Assembly (NCBI RefSeq): GCF_000002425.4
Contig: NC_037270.1
Span: forward strand, 3,952,444-4,016,443
DNA length: 64,000 nucleotides
Origin: Physcomitrium patens
Taxonomy: Eukaryota; Streptophyta; Bryopsida; Funariales; Funariaceae
Direction: 5' to 3'
This document shows, piece by piece, positions 29,520-42,757 of the stretch. A program made the position numbers and the translations under genes. The notes under the pieces were generated by a model that was not told the DNA's origin, ran no database searches, and saw only the letters and a list, made by a program, of their open reading frames with translations. How positions within the stretch are numbered: the first letter of the stretch is position 1; the number at the start of each line of letters is the position of its first letter.

Positions 29520-30570
29520 AAAGGACATAATAATAGTGTAAAATAATTTTTTAAATAACAAAAATCATAATTGTCAAGTTGCACGTAGCTTTCTCAATCT
29601 TCTCAGAGAGAATCATCTACTATCGTCTTTGGTTTGTTATCCTTATTGCTTTTTCAATCTAAAATTTGTTTATTTATTTTATGTACATAAAAAAGTAACT
29701 GGAAAAGTTAGAATTCTATATTCTGTGTTAACTCTTTCTGTAAGTATCAATATGTTTTCTTTTAAAATACACAGAATAAGACATAGTTTTAAGTTCTACT
29801 TATGTTTTAAATGTTTTGTAATAAATCAGTGCTTTCAAGTTCTTAAGTATGTTAATATAGTAAGGAAGGATGCATCTAATGTGCATGACAAATAACAAAA
29901 ATAAAAATATTGAAGATTAAAAAAATGAGGTTTAAAGAATTTTTTGCAATTAGTCAAAATCTTAGAATTGATTGTGGTAATGATTTTATTGTCCAAATTT
30001 CTTGCAATCACTAAAGAAAAGACAACAAAAGAAAAAGATAAATAAATCAAAGTTGAAGTGTGTAATCCCCACTTCTAATTTGTGCATACTTCAAGGCATC
30101 TTTGTTTTGCATCATTGCCAAGTTTTTCTATAGCCATTGGTGTGGCATCCTAAAAATATTAAACTTAATCATGTAATACTTGAGCCAAAACTCTTGAATC
30201 ATCATAGTCAATAATTGGATCCAACACATTCGTCACCATTAATGGTGACAAGGGTTCTTTGCCATACAATAGCAAATAAAGACTAAAAGGTACAAGAAAT
30301 GTTTTTAAACCAAACCAATAAGCCATTTCTATCTAAGGCAACTTCAAATCCTAATCTTTGTTAGTTGCTTACCAATAAATTATATTTAAAAAAATTACTC
30401 AATGGACACAAATGAACCAATGTAGACCATTTGTTTTAACAAAGATTGATTTCAAACAATTTGAAACTTTAACAATTTTGACAACTATTGTATCATTGTC
30501 CCTATGATATGTTTACAACTATTGTATGTTTACAACTATTGTATCATTGTCCCCATTTTGTATCAATTAC
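29520..30570. other. AT-rich spacer, nothing recognised
   Basis: The spacer is AT-rich with few CG dinucleotides. A short duplicated phrase (TACAACTATTGTATCATTGTCCC) occurs near 30,481-30,553. Open frames such as 29,629-29,895 are lysine/phenylalanine-rich chance frames. Confidence 0.45.
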
Positions 30571-32510
30571 TAACACGGGTAGTTGAAGTCACGGGAGATG
30601 TAAGAAGGAGAAGAATGAATGCGCTCTGCTCTAGCACTTTGCTACGACTTGGGACTCGGTCGAATGATTTGGTAGTTTCCAATTGTTCCATGGAAACTGT
30701 CAGGTTTCAGAAGACATGTCCAATTCTATACAGTTCGTTGTTTCTTAAACTGATCTGAAGAATGCGATAGAGGTCTTTTGTCCATGTTAATTGAGCAAAA
30801 CAGCAGAATCCCCCCAAAAAATGATGAATGAAATGCAATGGACCAGCGAATTTTCGCAGCACTTAGCCACCACTGTATTTTCCTTGGAGGTCAGATCTAG
30901 AGGGAGAAATGGGTACAGAGGACAGGTGGACAGAGGCCTTGCGTACGATTTGAAGCCCTCCGCGGATGTGTTGGGAAATGCCGCGTAGTTCTGGATAGGT
31001 GTGGCTTGTTTCTCAGGGGTGAACTTGAAAAGGAGGATGTGTTTTATGATGCTATCGATTGCAAATACCTACCAGAGTCTGCACCCTGCTTTGTCTCACA
31101 ATCCTCTTCACTATTATGGGCTCCAAACGCCTCTGCTCGGAATCGTGGAAATTAACTCCACCCCAAATTTATTACAAATAAAAATGTAAATAAAAAACCA
31201 ATGATGCTCGAGCACGGGCGGTGCTTGTCTCTTGCTCGTAAGTTGCTTGCATAGCTTCGTTTAGAAATTATTTTCTGCCAGTGTGTAGCATGCCATGTAC
31301 TAATTATTCGATCCAGTTACTCTGCTCGATCTTTAAACTCGTTTCCTTGTACAAACTATTTTTGGAATGTACAGGGAGGATATTTCTTGAACCAACTCAC
31401 AGGGGTATCTGCTTTTGTGAATATATGTTGATTTGAAGTCCTAGGGATTCACATATCTGGCCGGGCGCCTCGCGACTCACAATGAAGGGAGAAGTGATGT
31501 GATGATGACAAAAAACACTTGTCTCTGGTTCATTAAAAGACAGTCTTCACACTATTTGTGGAGCCTTGTTAACCATCACATCACTTCTCCCTTCATTAGA
31601 CTTTCACGGTCCTTAGGAATCCCCACCTTACGTAATTGGTGCCGGATTTTAAGGCCGAAATGATTCAATCTTATGGAAGTAGTCACAGATGACATAACGT
31701 TGAATTTATGGAAGTATCCATATTCGCTGTAAATAGGTGTGATTCTGGGTGATGAATCATAGTTGGCAAAACACTCTTTGAGACTACACTTATATGAGAA
31801 TAATCCATGGGATTCCCAAGGAATTACAGCCGGACGAAATCATTCGCAGAGCACAACTTGTATGACTGGCAGGTACGTCATAGGTATTGTACTTTGTTTC
31901 TGAAAGGTTTGGTTATCTTCCTAGTCCAGCACTTGAAAAAGTACAACAGAAGCTAGTACCACTAGCGGCAGGTGTGGGCAGCATGCGGTTGCATTTTCCC
32001 CAAGATGTTTGGATAATCTTTTAGATATTTATAATAGAATACATACTTTCTCAAAAATGGCAACGAACATGTTGGAATGTGAAGCTGCTCCTTCCCACAG
32101 ATCGATAACGACAAATTTTTTTGACTGTCAGAATTTAAAAGCTAGAAATAGACGGGTGAAAGCTCCTATTGGGAGCATTTACATTTGTCCCAGACTTGGA
32201 GATTGGAGATTAGTCTCCAAAAATTGGCGAAGGCCCGTGATGCAATACAGCAGCCCAGCTGCGATGGAATGGTCACAAAAACAAAACCAAACCCTACATT
32301 CATCTGATGAGCCAGTGCAAAGCTCAAGACTTTCGACTACTTGGCCCCATGACTATCAAGAACCGTCAACACTTCACAAGCATTGAAGGGACTATACCTG
32401 CCGAATTGATAAGCCATAACCCCACAAACTACTGTGCAGGTGCAGGGTTGTTCCCAGCACATAGTCTTAAAAATAGATACACTGCAAGAGACTGATCCAA
32501 TCGTGGAGCC
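30571..32510. other. Gene-like composition block without an assigned gene
   Basis: This stretch has balanced base composition and retained CG dinucleotides, like the exons and promoters nearby and unlike the spacers. Small open frames exist on the plus strand (30,504-30,758; 30,791-30,988; 31,001-31,189; 32,009-32,386), but none shows a known domain and no convincing splice-linked coding series emerged. It contains the fold-back at 31,481-31,597. It may hold a non-coding transcript, a decayed gene or regulatory DNA. Confidence 0.3.
31481..31597. repeat. Perfect 24-bp inverted repeat with a 69-nt loop
   Basis: The 24 bases at 31,481-31,504 (beginning AATGAAGGGAGAAGTG) are exactly reverse-complementary to 31,574-31,597, with a 69-base spacer. 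A transcript of either strand would form a 24-bp perfect hairpin, the size range of plant small-RNA precursors. It could also be the remains of a small fold-back transposon. No flanking duplication was noticed. Confidence 0.85.
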
Positions 32511-32554
32511 TAACAATAAAAAGGTCTCTTAGATTCTTCAGATCGAAGTGGACC

Positions 32555-35500
32555 TTATAAAGCAGAAGCAGGGGAGACTGGAACTACACTGGCTACCCAA
32601 TCCTCGACTTGGCCACGCGTATTAATCTCCACATTCGTATCCAGACTCACGGCCGTTACCGTAACCTGCACTCATTACCCCAGGCCATGATATAAGTGTT
32701 TGGAGTTAGTGTGAGAATGATTGCGATTCGACAAGAAACAAGACTTGATTACAGGAAGTCCATTAACTTTTTTTGGAAAGAAAGAAAGCAAGCCTAAAGA
32801 GAAAAACTCAAGCATGCCAAGAAATACATGAAATAAATAGGGACACTCTTACTACCCAGACACATTGAAATCCTAGAGGCGAAGGAAATAGAGAAGCCAA
32901 TAGACTTCTAAATTTAAGGAGTTAGACTACTTACATAGCCTAGTTCCAACGCTCCAAAGTCATGATCAGGGGCAACCTCTCCAATTTCTTGCTCCGATCC
33001 CTGTGCACGTGCGACAGAAACCGAAATAAGGGGTTTGCGAGCAAACATTCTAAGTCAGAACCCGGAAGTGAATGCAAGACAGCCGACAGAAATAAACATT
33101 AGAAATAAATGACACATGGTTGGCAACGCATGCAAAAATAAGAGATGAGTGGTAAGATGAGCGCATGGTGATATGCATCTGAGCTTAAAGCGAGATACGC
33201 AATAGACTTACTTCTAGACGAAAGCGCATCCTTGGGGAAGGTTCCTTGTCGGGCTCTTCATTAGCCCCTACTGATTCAACATCGGGATTTTGCTTCTTAA
33301 AATTGGCACGCCTGGCTGCTCCCTGCTCACATCAATTACAGCATCCATTAATGACACGATACGCACCAACGTACATGTTCATTTACAAGATATAATTGCC
33401 ACTCTTACCCCTCTTCAGCACACAAGTCTGTCTCTCTGACTTCCAAACAATAAGTCGAATACACAAGCAAATATGGGAGCTCCTGAAACTGCAAGAAGCC
33501 AAACCAAGCGACACAGTGTAGGAATAACAGTCCGATCCATGCATATTAAAATGCTGTATATGAAGATACATACCGCAGCAGAGGCAGCAAGTCCAAGCTG
33601 TGCCATCTGTAGACCAATGCCCGAGTCCTTCAGCATTTGCATACGTTTCTCCTGAGTCACTTTCTTCCATTTTAAGGGCAATCGGGAAGTACCTTGCCTT
33701 GTCACCTTGTACCCCTGCCAGATTCATGGTCCTACTGGATGAGCATCTAGCCAATAAGAGCACTCAAGAAATTAAGGTCAGTCTCACAGCACAGACGGGA
33801 TTCCTGCCCCTAATTGTTAAAATGAAGACTAAAGACCTAACATCAATTTATCACGTTGTGCGCATCCCAAAGAAAGAGGCTGTAACAGAAGTTGGGTTTT
33901 ACATGTAACGCAATTCGCACATAAATGTCTGTGTCCTTGCGAAGGAATCGAAATTTGGCCATTCTTGGAACAATGTACAGTTAATTACTGTAAAAAAGGA
34001 AAGATGTTCATTTTACCTTGTGCTCCAACGGATCTGTTGGTATATCAACATTAAAAAAGAAACCTTCGGGATATATTCCTCCCTGGATGTCTCGCAGAGC
34101 CGCTTTTATCAATGGAAGACTCACAGTTGCTGCTGATTTAAAATCGTTATCATTGCTCTTGCCTCCTCTTTTCCTGGACGTTCAGAGGATATCAGCAAAC
34201 AGGAGAACATGTTTTAACAACTGAATTTAAAGTCTCTGACTTGGGTGGCAGGATGCAGAAACAAAATCTGAATTTCAAATACGAGATCAGCGATGCTGAA
34301 ATCGTACAAGGCCATACCACAATTTGAACATAAGAAAAAGGCTGCGTATTATAAGGTACCAGTCTAGAGAAAGTGCAATCGCGGGTACACCGTTGATAAA
34401 TGCTTCACGTGCTCCTGCCACTGTACCTGAGTATACACTGCGCGAATCATCTCTCTTAGACTCCAAAATAATTTCAATCTCTACAGTTATAGAGTTGTAT
34501 AAATACTGCAATACATTCAATCGGACTATGCATCCACGGACATGTCATGTTCACCCATTTCTCTACAGTTATTGGTAAAGATCATACCTACGAGCTTAGC
34601 AGGACATTCCAGCAAAAGATGCGTTCTGAACACTGGCAGTCATTTCTAGTTATCAAGATTGAAAGTACGGTAAGAATGTAAAGGGCATACATGTGGTAAC
34701 CACAGTTGGAGCCTTTGTTGATACCACTGACCACCTGAATTTCCAACCCCATAAAAAGTTAGATTACCCTTGTGGAAATGTTCTCTGAAGACCAGCAGCA
34801 GGTCGAAAGACCCCAAACAGACGAACCATCAGCAGGGACCTCTGAACAAAAGCGTATGGCTTTTGTCAAGAAGTCTGTAATACAACCCCACAACTTCGTC
34901 AGACTATAATAGGGATAATATTACCAAGGTCGGTTTCGCCCATGGGAAAATAGACGATGTCAATGCCAACGAGACACAATCAGCAGGGGTTCCTGCTCAA
35001 GACAGCGACAAATTATCGTAAGCAATGTAGAATTGGACAATTCATTATCATCATCAAGACATTGTACACATTGCGAATGATGAATTCTTAGGTGATCCAC
35101 AATCAAATACTAAAATTATGAAAAGTGCCTGTAAACGTCTGAACAGAATTTTCGATGCATTAGGGTTGCACCACAATAACCGTATTAGCAACCATGCTGA
35201 AATCCGCCCAGAAAACTAATGATGAACAAATAGAAAGTTCTTTAGCTTAAAACTCCGGACGCATGCTAAACATAACGGATGTTGACGACTTCGGCATAAG
35301 ACAACCAAGGACTTACCGGAGGTTTCAAATGCTGTGGCGCCCAGGATGTTCACCGACGAAACCTCTAAAACGCTCCTGTGTGTAATGCTATGAGACACGC
35401 CTGACTGTTCTCTGCAACAAAAACACGGAAATTACAGTAAAGATCGAGTGCCTTGAAATTCGAAGCAAAAATCAATAAAGGATCAACGTCTTGTATTTCC

Positions 35501-35937
35501 ACTTCCACAGATTCGCACTTAGAACTGGTAGAACCGCATAAAATTCCTAGTTTTCAGTAAAAAAATCAAAATAAAAAATTATGTGTTGAACACTGCATGC
35601 CCAAGCATATTAAATCCCACTTGGCCCTCCCACCATACTCAGTCATCCATGGTTACAGTATCTATTGGGTGGTCTCGAATTTGACAAGGGAAGAAACTCA
35701 CGAATCCGGGGCGCAAATGAAGACGTTACAGCTCACATCCTCGATCAAGACGGCAACCAAGGCCCGTAATCCTGGCGCATTGATCCCATCGTCATTCGTA
35801 ACTAACACGTTCGGCAGGCCATTGTGCTGAGCCTTGGCAACGACGCCACTTGATACAGCCTCCTCCTCCGCCTCCTCCACAGCATCCGCTCGCAGGTGCT
35901 TCATAAAGCTGGGCGGCAGCTGGCCTCCGGTGTACAT
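32555..35937 (-). CDS. SurE-type 5'-nucleotidase (survival protein SurE-like)
   Basis: This is a SurE-family metal-dependent phosphatase acting on nucleoside monophosphates and related phosphates. Ten exons with GT-AG introns and consistent phase are 35937-35702, 35411-35317, 34992-34925, 34734-34691, 34437-34360, 34173-34017, 33714-33574, 33322-33212, 33000-32935 and 32665-32555 (TAA). They total 1,107 nt, or 368 aa, close to plant SurE proteins. The N-terminus has [13 protein letters not shown], with the metal-binding Asp pair at residues 49-50. [14 protein letters not shown] (from residue 76) and [13 protein letters not shown] supply the conserved Ser and Asn. [22 protein letters not shown] and [11 protein letters not shown] follow. 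The first 40 residues form a Glu-rich extension found before the SurE fold. The ATG at 35,937 is the first Met in this frame after an upstream break. No missing active-site residue was seen. Confidence 0.95.
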
Positions 35938-36205
35938 GATGGCCGACTGCACGCACAACCCTCAAAACACAAACCTCTCGAGGATCCCACACCGAATCCC
36001 CAACCTCCCCCTCGAAATTCCCTCAAAAAATTGTTCGAAAATTCATAATTCAAACATCAACGAGGTGCTCCAGCGTGCTATGCAGAGCGAATACGTCGCA
36101 GTGGATTCGTTACAGCAATTCCGATCAGGCAGTGTGAACTGCGTGGATTCCTCGACGAGCAGAGTTTCGAAGACTTGGTGAGGCAGAGGAGAGAAAGCAA
36201 GAGAG

Positions 36206-36230
36206 GGAGAGAGAGAGAGAGAGAGAGAGA
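36206..36230. repeat. (GA)n tract in the SurE leader/promoter
   Basis: GA dinucleotides on the plus strand give a CT-rich tract on the transcribed strand, about 270-290 bp before the SurE ATG. Pyrimidine-rich CT tracts are common in plant leaders, so this may be 5' UTR. Confidence 0.85.
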
Positions 36231-36429
36231 CCGGGTCTCGCTCATCGAGGGGGTATTCCCACCCTGGATCGAGCCCCACCCGGCCCGCTTTTTCTCGAGG
36301 CGCCAGCTCAGACCTTTGAGCGTGGATTTTTCTTGCTGGCGTCTCCGAAGGTATCTTTTCACCGTTTAGTTGAATTATGCTGAAAAGATTCGATTTAGAA
36401 CAAAAGAGATGAATTTGTTTCTATATTTG

Positions 36430-36595
36430 TGCAAGGATCTTGCAATTATATATATTTTAAATTTATATATATATATATTATTAATATAAATTTAATATAG
36501 ATATTATATATTAATAATATAATATAATATATATTTATATATATTACATATTAATAATATCAATTTATATATATTATTAATTATATATATGTTAA

Positions 36596-36635
<40 letters not shown>

Positions 36636-36695
36636 GATTTAGTGTTTATTTTTTATATAAGATATGTGGATATTGTAAATTTATATAAATGTTGG

Positions 36696-36735
<40 letters not shown>
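36430..36735. repeat. (AT)n-rich microsatellite block
   Basis: Several TA/AT runs (36,604-36,629 and 36,700-36,735 are the purest) are interspersed with short ATTAATA units. The block marks the border between the SurE promoter and a gypsy fragment. Confidence 0.9.
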
Positions 36736-36737
<2 letters not shown>

Positions 36738-36849
36738 TTTTTGTAAAGTCATTAAAGAAAATAGTCTCAAATGTTATACTAGTATAGAAGTATTCAATAT
36801 TGTATCAAAACTCAATATTATAAAAATTTGATAAAGATTATTATTGCAA

Positions 36850-39240
36850 GAATTAATTTTATATTATAATTTTTATTCTTCTATGTAATAATCTCATATA
36901 TAAGCATCCTTCAAAACAAAGAATATTGTCCTTGAATTCAAACTTAGAAGTATCACAAAATCTAAAAGAATTATTTTTAATATCATGCATAAGAAGATTT
37001 GAAGACATATTCAATTGAGTTTGACTAAGAAATATTAAATCAATATTCAATGTTGAATAAATTGCTTAAAGATGGAATTTCTTTGGCTTCAAAAGAATTT
37101 TTAGTTGTTAATTAAAGACTATATATCATTCTTTTGGTGCAAGATAAGGACATTTAAAATTTGCATCTAATAAAAAAATGTTAGTTATATGATAGATAAA
37201 TGATATTAAATAGCAATTTTTACAAGGATATGGTCCAATATGCTTTGCAATAATTTCAAACTTGTACTAACATGAAATATTTGAGTTTCTTATGATCTAT
37301 ATAAATAGTTACTACATTAAAAGCATCTTCTAGATAATGACATTATTCTTGAAATATATCTATAGTTGCAAAAAATTCTTTGTTGTGGATCTTGTACTTA
37401 ATCTCAATTTCTGAAAATTTTCTTTAATAAAAAAACTAATGGATGAGGTTTATCATTTAATTCCATTTGTGACAATACCAAACTAAAAGAAAAATCGAAT
37501 GTATTCATTTTTTAAAAAAATACATTATAAATTTTAATGCAATATATGATTGGTGTTTTAGTAAAACTTGTCTTCAAAGCTTCTAATGATGCTTCAATTT
37601 TTTTGTTCTATTGAAATTTTTCTTTAGAAGTCAAATGTGTCTGTTGATTTGGAACTTGATAAATATTTTTTATAAAAATAGATAGTAATTGACAAATCTC
37701 AAAAAATATTAGACATCTTATATTGTTTTTAGAATCTTCCAGTCTATAATAGCTTAAAATTTCTTTAGATCTATCATAAGTCTATCGTTTAAATTGAAAT
37801 AACTTAAGAAATCAATTTGAATTGTGTGAAATATATACTTTTTAATCTTAGTATATTATCTTGCATCTCTAAATTATAACAAATGACAAATATGATGTTC
37901 ATATTCTTTTGTGTTATTAAAATAGAATAAAATTTTATCTACATACTTATAAATAAATTCATCTAAAAATTCTTGAAAAAAAATATTCATTAGATGTTGA
38001 AAAGTAATTGGAAAATTTGTGAAGCCGAAATGCATGACATTATATTTAAAATATTCATACGTGTTTTGAAATATATCTTTTATTCATCTATTTTTTGAAT
38101 ATCTACTAGATTATGTGCTCTTTCTAGATCTATTTTTATATAGATCTTCATTTTATTTAATTGATCGAATAGTCCTAATATGAAAGATAGGGGGTATCTA
38201 TTCTTAATAATAAACTTATTGATTCTTTAATAATCCACATTCATTTGCAATGATCAATTTTTTTTCCTTCACAAATAAGATAAAAATTCATGCTAGAGAT
38301 TTTGAATGGCTTATAAAAATCCTAGCTAAGTTAATATTAATATATTTTTGAAGTAAAGCCAAATCATTTTGTAATAACCTATAGATTGGTTGAAATGGAA
38401 ATTAAGCTCTTTCTTAAAAATTAATTAAGAATTCATAATGACAATGTATTGTCAAAATATTTACATCTATTTCATCAAAGATAATTTGATAATTATTATA
38501 ATAAATTAAAATATAATTTAAAATTATTCCATTATTAGAAATAAATATAGCATGAATAATAAAAGATGATCATTTTTTTTGCAATATACATAAAAGCTCT
38601 TCTACCTAAAAATAAGAGTTTGATTATACTAGACTTATGACTTTCTATTTGGTTAATAAAGATCATAGTTGTGCTTTGGAAAAAATCAAGCTTACAAGAA
38701 ATACAATCTATTTATGGATTATATTTTTTAGCTATAATAAAATCTAAAATTAGTAAATTAAATAAATATTTAATAATATTAAATATGATTAACCTATCAT
38801 AACCATTTATTTTTATATATACAACATTATTTTCATGTGTAATATCTCTAAAAGACAAAAGACAACTATCTATGATTTCTATATGCATAGATTTAGTTTT
38901 TTTTACCAAAGGTATTTCATATCTTTTCACAAAGTTTTTATCTAAAATACAAGTTGTGGTTTCTAAATCAATATAATAGAGGCTTTGTAATTTTTTAATC
39001 TTGAATAAATATCTATACTAAAATATGATAAAGATTTTGAAGAGAAAATGAGACCCTTACTAAGTATTGCATATGATTCCAGCCACATAATCCTTATTGT
39101 AGTTGAAAAACTTCTTTTCTAATGTATTGTCTTCTTTGACAACTATGATCTTTATTTTGTAGTTATGTTGCTTCTTTAAATAATATTAGAAAATATACTT
39201 ACATTTTCTATATTATAAGCATGATCCATCTTGATAATGC
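36850..39240 (-). mobile_element. Ty3/gypsy internal fragment (gag-C, PR, RT, RNase H, start of IN)
   Basis: Minus-strand translation runs parallel to the nested gypsy element at 7,600-9,900. It holds the gag/protease border (about 39,190-39,060), protease (38,930-38,712), RT (about 38,300-37,750), RNase H (about 37,700-37,400) and the linker before integrase (37,050-36,859, with LLMHDIKNNS and CFEGCLYM). Every frame is interrupted. No LTR was found on either side, so this is a truncated, decayed copy. It is more eroded than the copy at 5,275-10,380. Confidence 0.7.
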
Positions 39241-39789
39241 CAAATTTGCTCTTACGTGCAATTGTTTCTTTTTCTTTCTTTTACTTGCTCTTTGTTTTTC
39301 TTCTTTGTTCTTATTAAATACATCTTTCACTTTATATTATCAATTATAAACAACTCTTAATTAAATTTATCTTATAATTTGAATTAAAAACTATATTTTA
39401 TCATCATAAATTGCTCTAAAATATAACTAATAATATTTACTTCAATAAAAGATAGTGCAACAATTCTAGATATTTAAATTATAATATTCAACTTATATAA
39501 TGTATGGAATCAATATTGATATTACTAGTATATTGTACCAATAGAATCATATGTATTTAAACTTCCAAAGGCTATAAGAATCATTACTATGGCTCTTTTC
39601 TACACTTAAAAAGATTCTCAAGCTACTACTTGGTTCTTGCCTACCATCTACTCAATCTACTCTAATCTTGCATAGAAAAAAAAGAAAAAAAGAAAATAAA
39701 ACTAATTTTTATAGTGGTGCTTTTTGCTCTCTAATTTTTTTTGGTTTTGCTACTTCTTTGATTTTTAAAAACAAAGTCTTCCATTGAAA

Positions 39790-40170
39790 GAGCTCTCCTT
39801 TGTTGTAGCTATTGATGTCAACATCTGTAATGTATAATCAATGTCACTTATAGATCTTTATTACTATGTGTTACAAAAACTTTTTTATTCAATCAATTGG
39901 TTTTGCTATTGTAAATTTTTGGATTGAAAATGCCACTCAAATGCAATTACAACTATTAATCAGATTTTTTAGAATGACTAAAAGAAACTTAGGAGAACTA
40001 GGAAGGAGGCAAGTAAGTTGTAGGGCACATGGGTTAGAAACTCAAAAGCCATTCTTAAGTGGGCCCTCACTGATTTACATTGACATATGTAGGTGCTGAA
40101 TTTTGTTTAAGGACTACCTCTCTATTCCCACTTTTCAACCATCACTTTTATCTCAAATATTTTTTTTATT
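39790..40170 (+). repeat. Decayed inverted copy of the 57.34-57.74 kb repeat
   Basis: The plus strand here aligns with the reverse complement of 57,738-57,340. Aligned phrases include TGGTTTTGCTAT here against TGGCTCCGCCAT there, and GCAATTACAACTATTAATCA against GCAATCGCAACCGCCGATCA. The 3' part (GAAACTCAAAAGCCATTC, GGTGCTGAATTTTGTT) is closely shared. Most differences are C-to-T or G-to-A. The family is not recognised. Confidence 0.8.
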
Positions 40171-40665
40171 GTCATGTATTACAATGTTTAATGTACATGA
40201 TCATTAAAAAAAATAAAATAAAATAAAATAAATTTGCAAGTCATAATTTTTTTAAGGTAGTATTAAAATTTATATAAGAATATATAAAAGAGGTAATTTA
40301 AAGTTAAATATATCATATATATAATAAACTTTATTTCTAAAAATAAATAAGTTATATAAAATTAAGATGATAAATTAGATAATTAACTAATTTATTAATT
40401 ATTTAATCTTATTATAACTATTTTTAATTTTTTAGAAGTATAAGCTTTAATTAAAATAGCATGAAAAATAATTTCAATAGTATTATTATTAAAAAAATAT
40501 AAAATAAAATTCATATTAAATATTAAAAATTAAAAAAGATCTAAATTATAAACTTATTTTAAAGCATTATTAGAAAAAATTTCAAAGTTTAAGCTAATAA
40601 AATTAAATAATTATATATATATATATAATTTAAATAACTTTTAAAAAATAAAAAATAGTAAATTT
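40171..40665. other. AT-rich spacer before the copia element
   Basis: The sequence is almost pure A/T with short TA runs (40,611-40,628). Nothing recognisable. Confidence 0.5.
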
Positions 40666-40996
40666 TTTTAAAATAAATAAGTATTATCATAGGTTTTTTA
40701 AGGTAAGTAAATATTACCTTATGTAAGTTGTTAATGGTCAAAAGGCAACAAAAAAGTAAAGGGAAGTAACTAAGGTGGTAGCTAGGATTTAGGTGGTAGC
40801 TAGGATTTTAAGTGGCGGTTAGGATTTTAGTGGATGAAGCAAAGATGGATGAAGATGAAGTTCAGCCATAATAGATGTAAATTCTACATATAAGTAAAAA
40901 ATATTAGAAGAAGGAGGTATCTCATTCTACACTTTTCTTGTGTGCAACTTTGTTGATTTCTACTCACTTATATCTTGCTTGTTGTATTTATTCAAT
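40666..40996 (+). repeat. 5' LTR of the copia element
   Basis: It aligns with 45,601-45,992 through GTAAAGGGAAGTAACTAAGG, the GGCTAGGATTT-type repeats and GGAGGTATCTCATTCTACAC, and ends TTCAATA. It is shorter than the 3' LTR because it has fewer 30-bp units near its start. The first bases are eroded. Confidence 0.85.
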
Positions 40997-41507
40997 AGGT
41001 TATGGATCCACTCACACTTTGTTGTGCCATTCAAGTAAGTTAATATCATTTTATTGTGATTGTACTTGTGTGGAATAGATCTTATAGTGTTTGCTGATGT
41101 TAGGATTTTTAAGATTAAAACTTGCATGTTGGACATGAAGAAGTGCTGACTTTGACCTTATAGATCTCTAACATTGCTTTGTGGGTTCTTATCTCCTAAG
41201 ATTGAGAGTTTAAGACATTATAGAAAGACCTTGAAAATATCTTTTATCTTGCTAATGTTGTTTCATTTATCTTAAGTGTATAGTGAAATAGTTGATTCCA
41301 AAGAGTGAGAATTCATGATAGTGAGATTTATTGGAATATACATACTTCTTTAAAGCTTCATTGCTTGAACTGAGAGTGTTTTGAGTGAGAAAGCATTCAT
41401 TTGTTCACAAGAAGGCATTTTGAAATTCTGAGTATAAAATTATTTTGGTGATATCAAGCTCATAGTGCCCATTTTCTTGATATTTTTAGATAAAGTTCTT
41501 TTAAGAC

Positions 41508-42127
41508 ATGGCTTCTAGTGAGGATGAAGGTTTGAGAGTGATTGAAAAGTTTAGAGGAGAAAATTTCTACCATTGGAAGGTTAAAATAGAGCTTTTGTTG
41601 GCGTCTTTGGACCTTTGGGATATTATAGATGAAAGTGAAGATGCTCCAAACATACATACAGATGCTAAGGACAAGAAGGACTTCAAAAGACATAAAAAGA
41701 AGGCTTTTGGAATAATTGCCAATAATTTGGATGAAGCCCACTTTTCTCACATCATCTCTTACAAAGGACTAATAGAAGCAGGAAGACTCTTTGCAACATA
41801 TATGAAAAGAAGAACTTATCCAACATCATCTTCACAAGGAAGAAATTCTTTACTTATAAGATAAAAGAAGATGAAGATCTCATGGGTCATGTCAATAAGG
41901 TAAAGGTTTTTACAAATCAACTAGCAATTATTGACAAGCCTTTAGAAGAGGGTGATATTGGCATGATCTTGTTGATGAGTCTTCTCGAGTCCTACAACTA
42001 TCTCGTTGTGGCATTGGAGTCCATGAAGTTCAAGGAACTTACAATGGACTACAAGATGGCAAGAGTTACTTGTGAAGTGACCAAGAGGAAAAAAAAAGAG
42101 CCTCAAAGTGAAGATTTAGTACTCTAC
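41508..42127 (+). pseudogene. Copia gag (frameshifted)
   Basis: ATG at 41,508 opens a 118-codon frame (MASSEDEGLRVIEKF, then FYHWKVKIELLLASLDLWD), typical of copia capsid starts. A frameshift near 41,790 moves the reading to the second frame, which continues at 41,882-42,130 (LESYNYLVVALESMKFKEL). A CCHC-type knuckle (CFICGKSYHFVQNY) follows at about 42,177. The minus-strand element has the same start at 54,062. Confidence 0.8.
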
Positions 42128-42339
42128 TGATGTTAAAGCGAGGACAATCTTTCATACCAATGAGATAATATCAAAACTTGCTTTATTTGTGGAAAATCAT
42201 ATCATTTTGTACAAAATTACTACAAGGCCAAAAAAAAAGATAAAGAAAGTACTAACAATATACATAAGTAATTTAAAAGAGATTATTTCGCTTTCATGAC
42301 AAGTAAAAGCACCTCCATGGTTGTCATATCTAAGTAGAT

Positions 42340-42757
42340 TGTTGATTCTGGTGCTATCAAGGATAGCACACCATACAAGTATTCATTTTATACTCATGAA
42401 GAAATTTTAACATCAAATGTCTTTATGGAAGACAATGGCATAATAAAAGCTATTGGAATAGGTTCTATTGTAGTAGAAATTGTTGTGAGAGGACAAACGA
42501 GGAGGATTAGATTGAAGGATATCTTGCATATATTCAAAATCAAGAAAAATCTCTTTTTCATGAATAAATTAATTTTATATGGTTGTAAAGTACAATTTGA
42601 TAATAATGGATGCTTTAAAAAGACATTGGATAGAAATAATGTTGCCAAGGGCTTTAGACATGACAACCTTTACTTCATCAAGTCTAGGATGGTGCATGGA
42701 GTTGAAGATATCGCATTTATTGAGTTTTCACTTGATCAAGATAAGTTTGGCATTTGA
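42340..42757 (+). pseudogene. Copia protease to pre-integrase segment
   Basis: The protease motif VDSGA is at about 42,343. The open stretch 42,425-42,757 follows, with GIGSIVVEIVVRGQTRRI and LKDILHIFKIKKNLF, the usual segment between copia protease and integrase. A stop at 42,756 ends it. Confidence 0.75.

Noticed and set aside
32009..32386. 125-codon plus-strand frame downstream of SurE
   Set aside because: No recognisable domain, biased composition and no splice partners. Kept only as part of the unassigned region.
33383..33763. 126-codon minus-strand frame over SurE exon 7
   Set aside because: It runs in another frame across exon 33,714-33,574 and its introns. The SurE exon chain fits in length, phase and splice sites.
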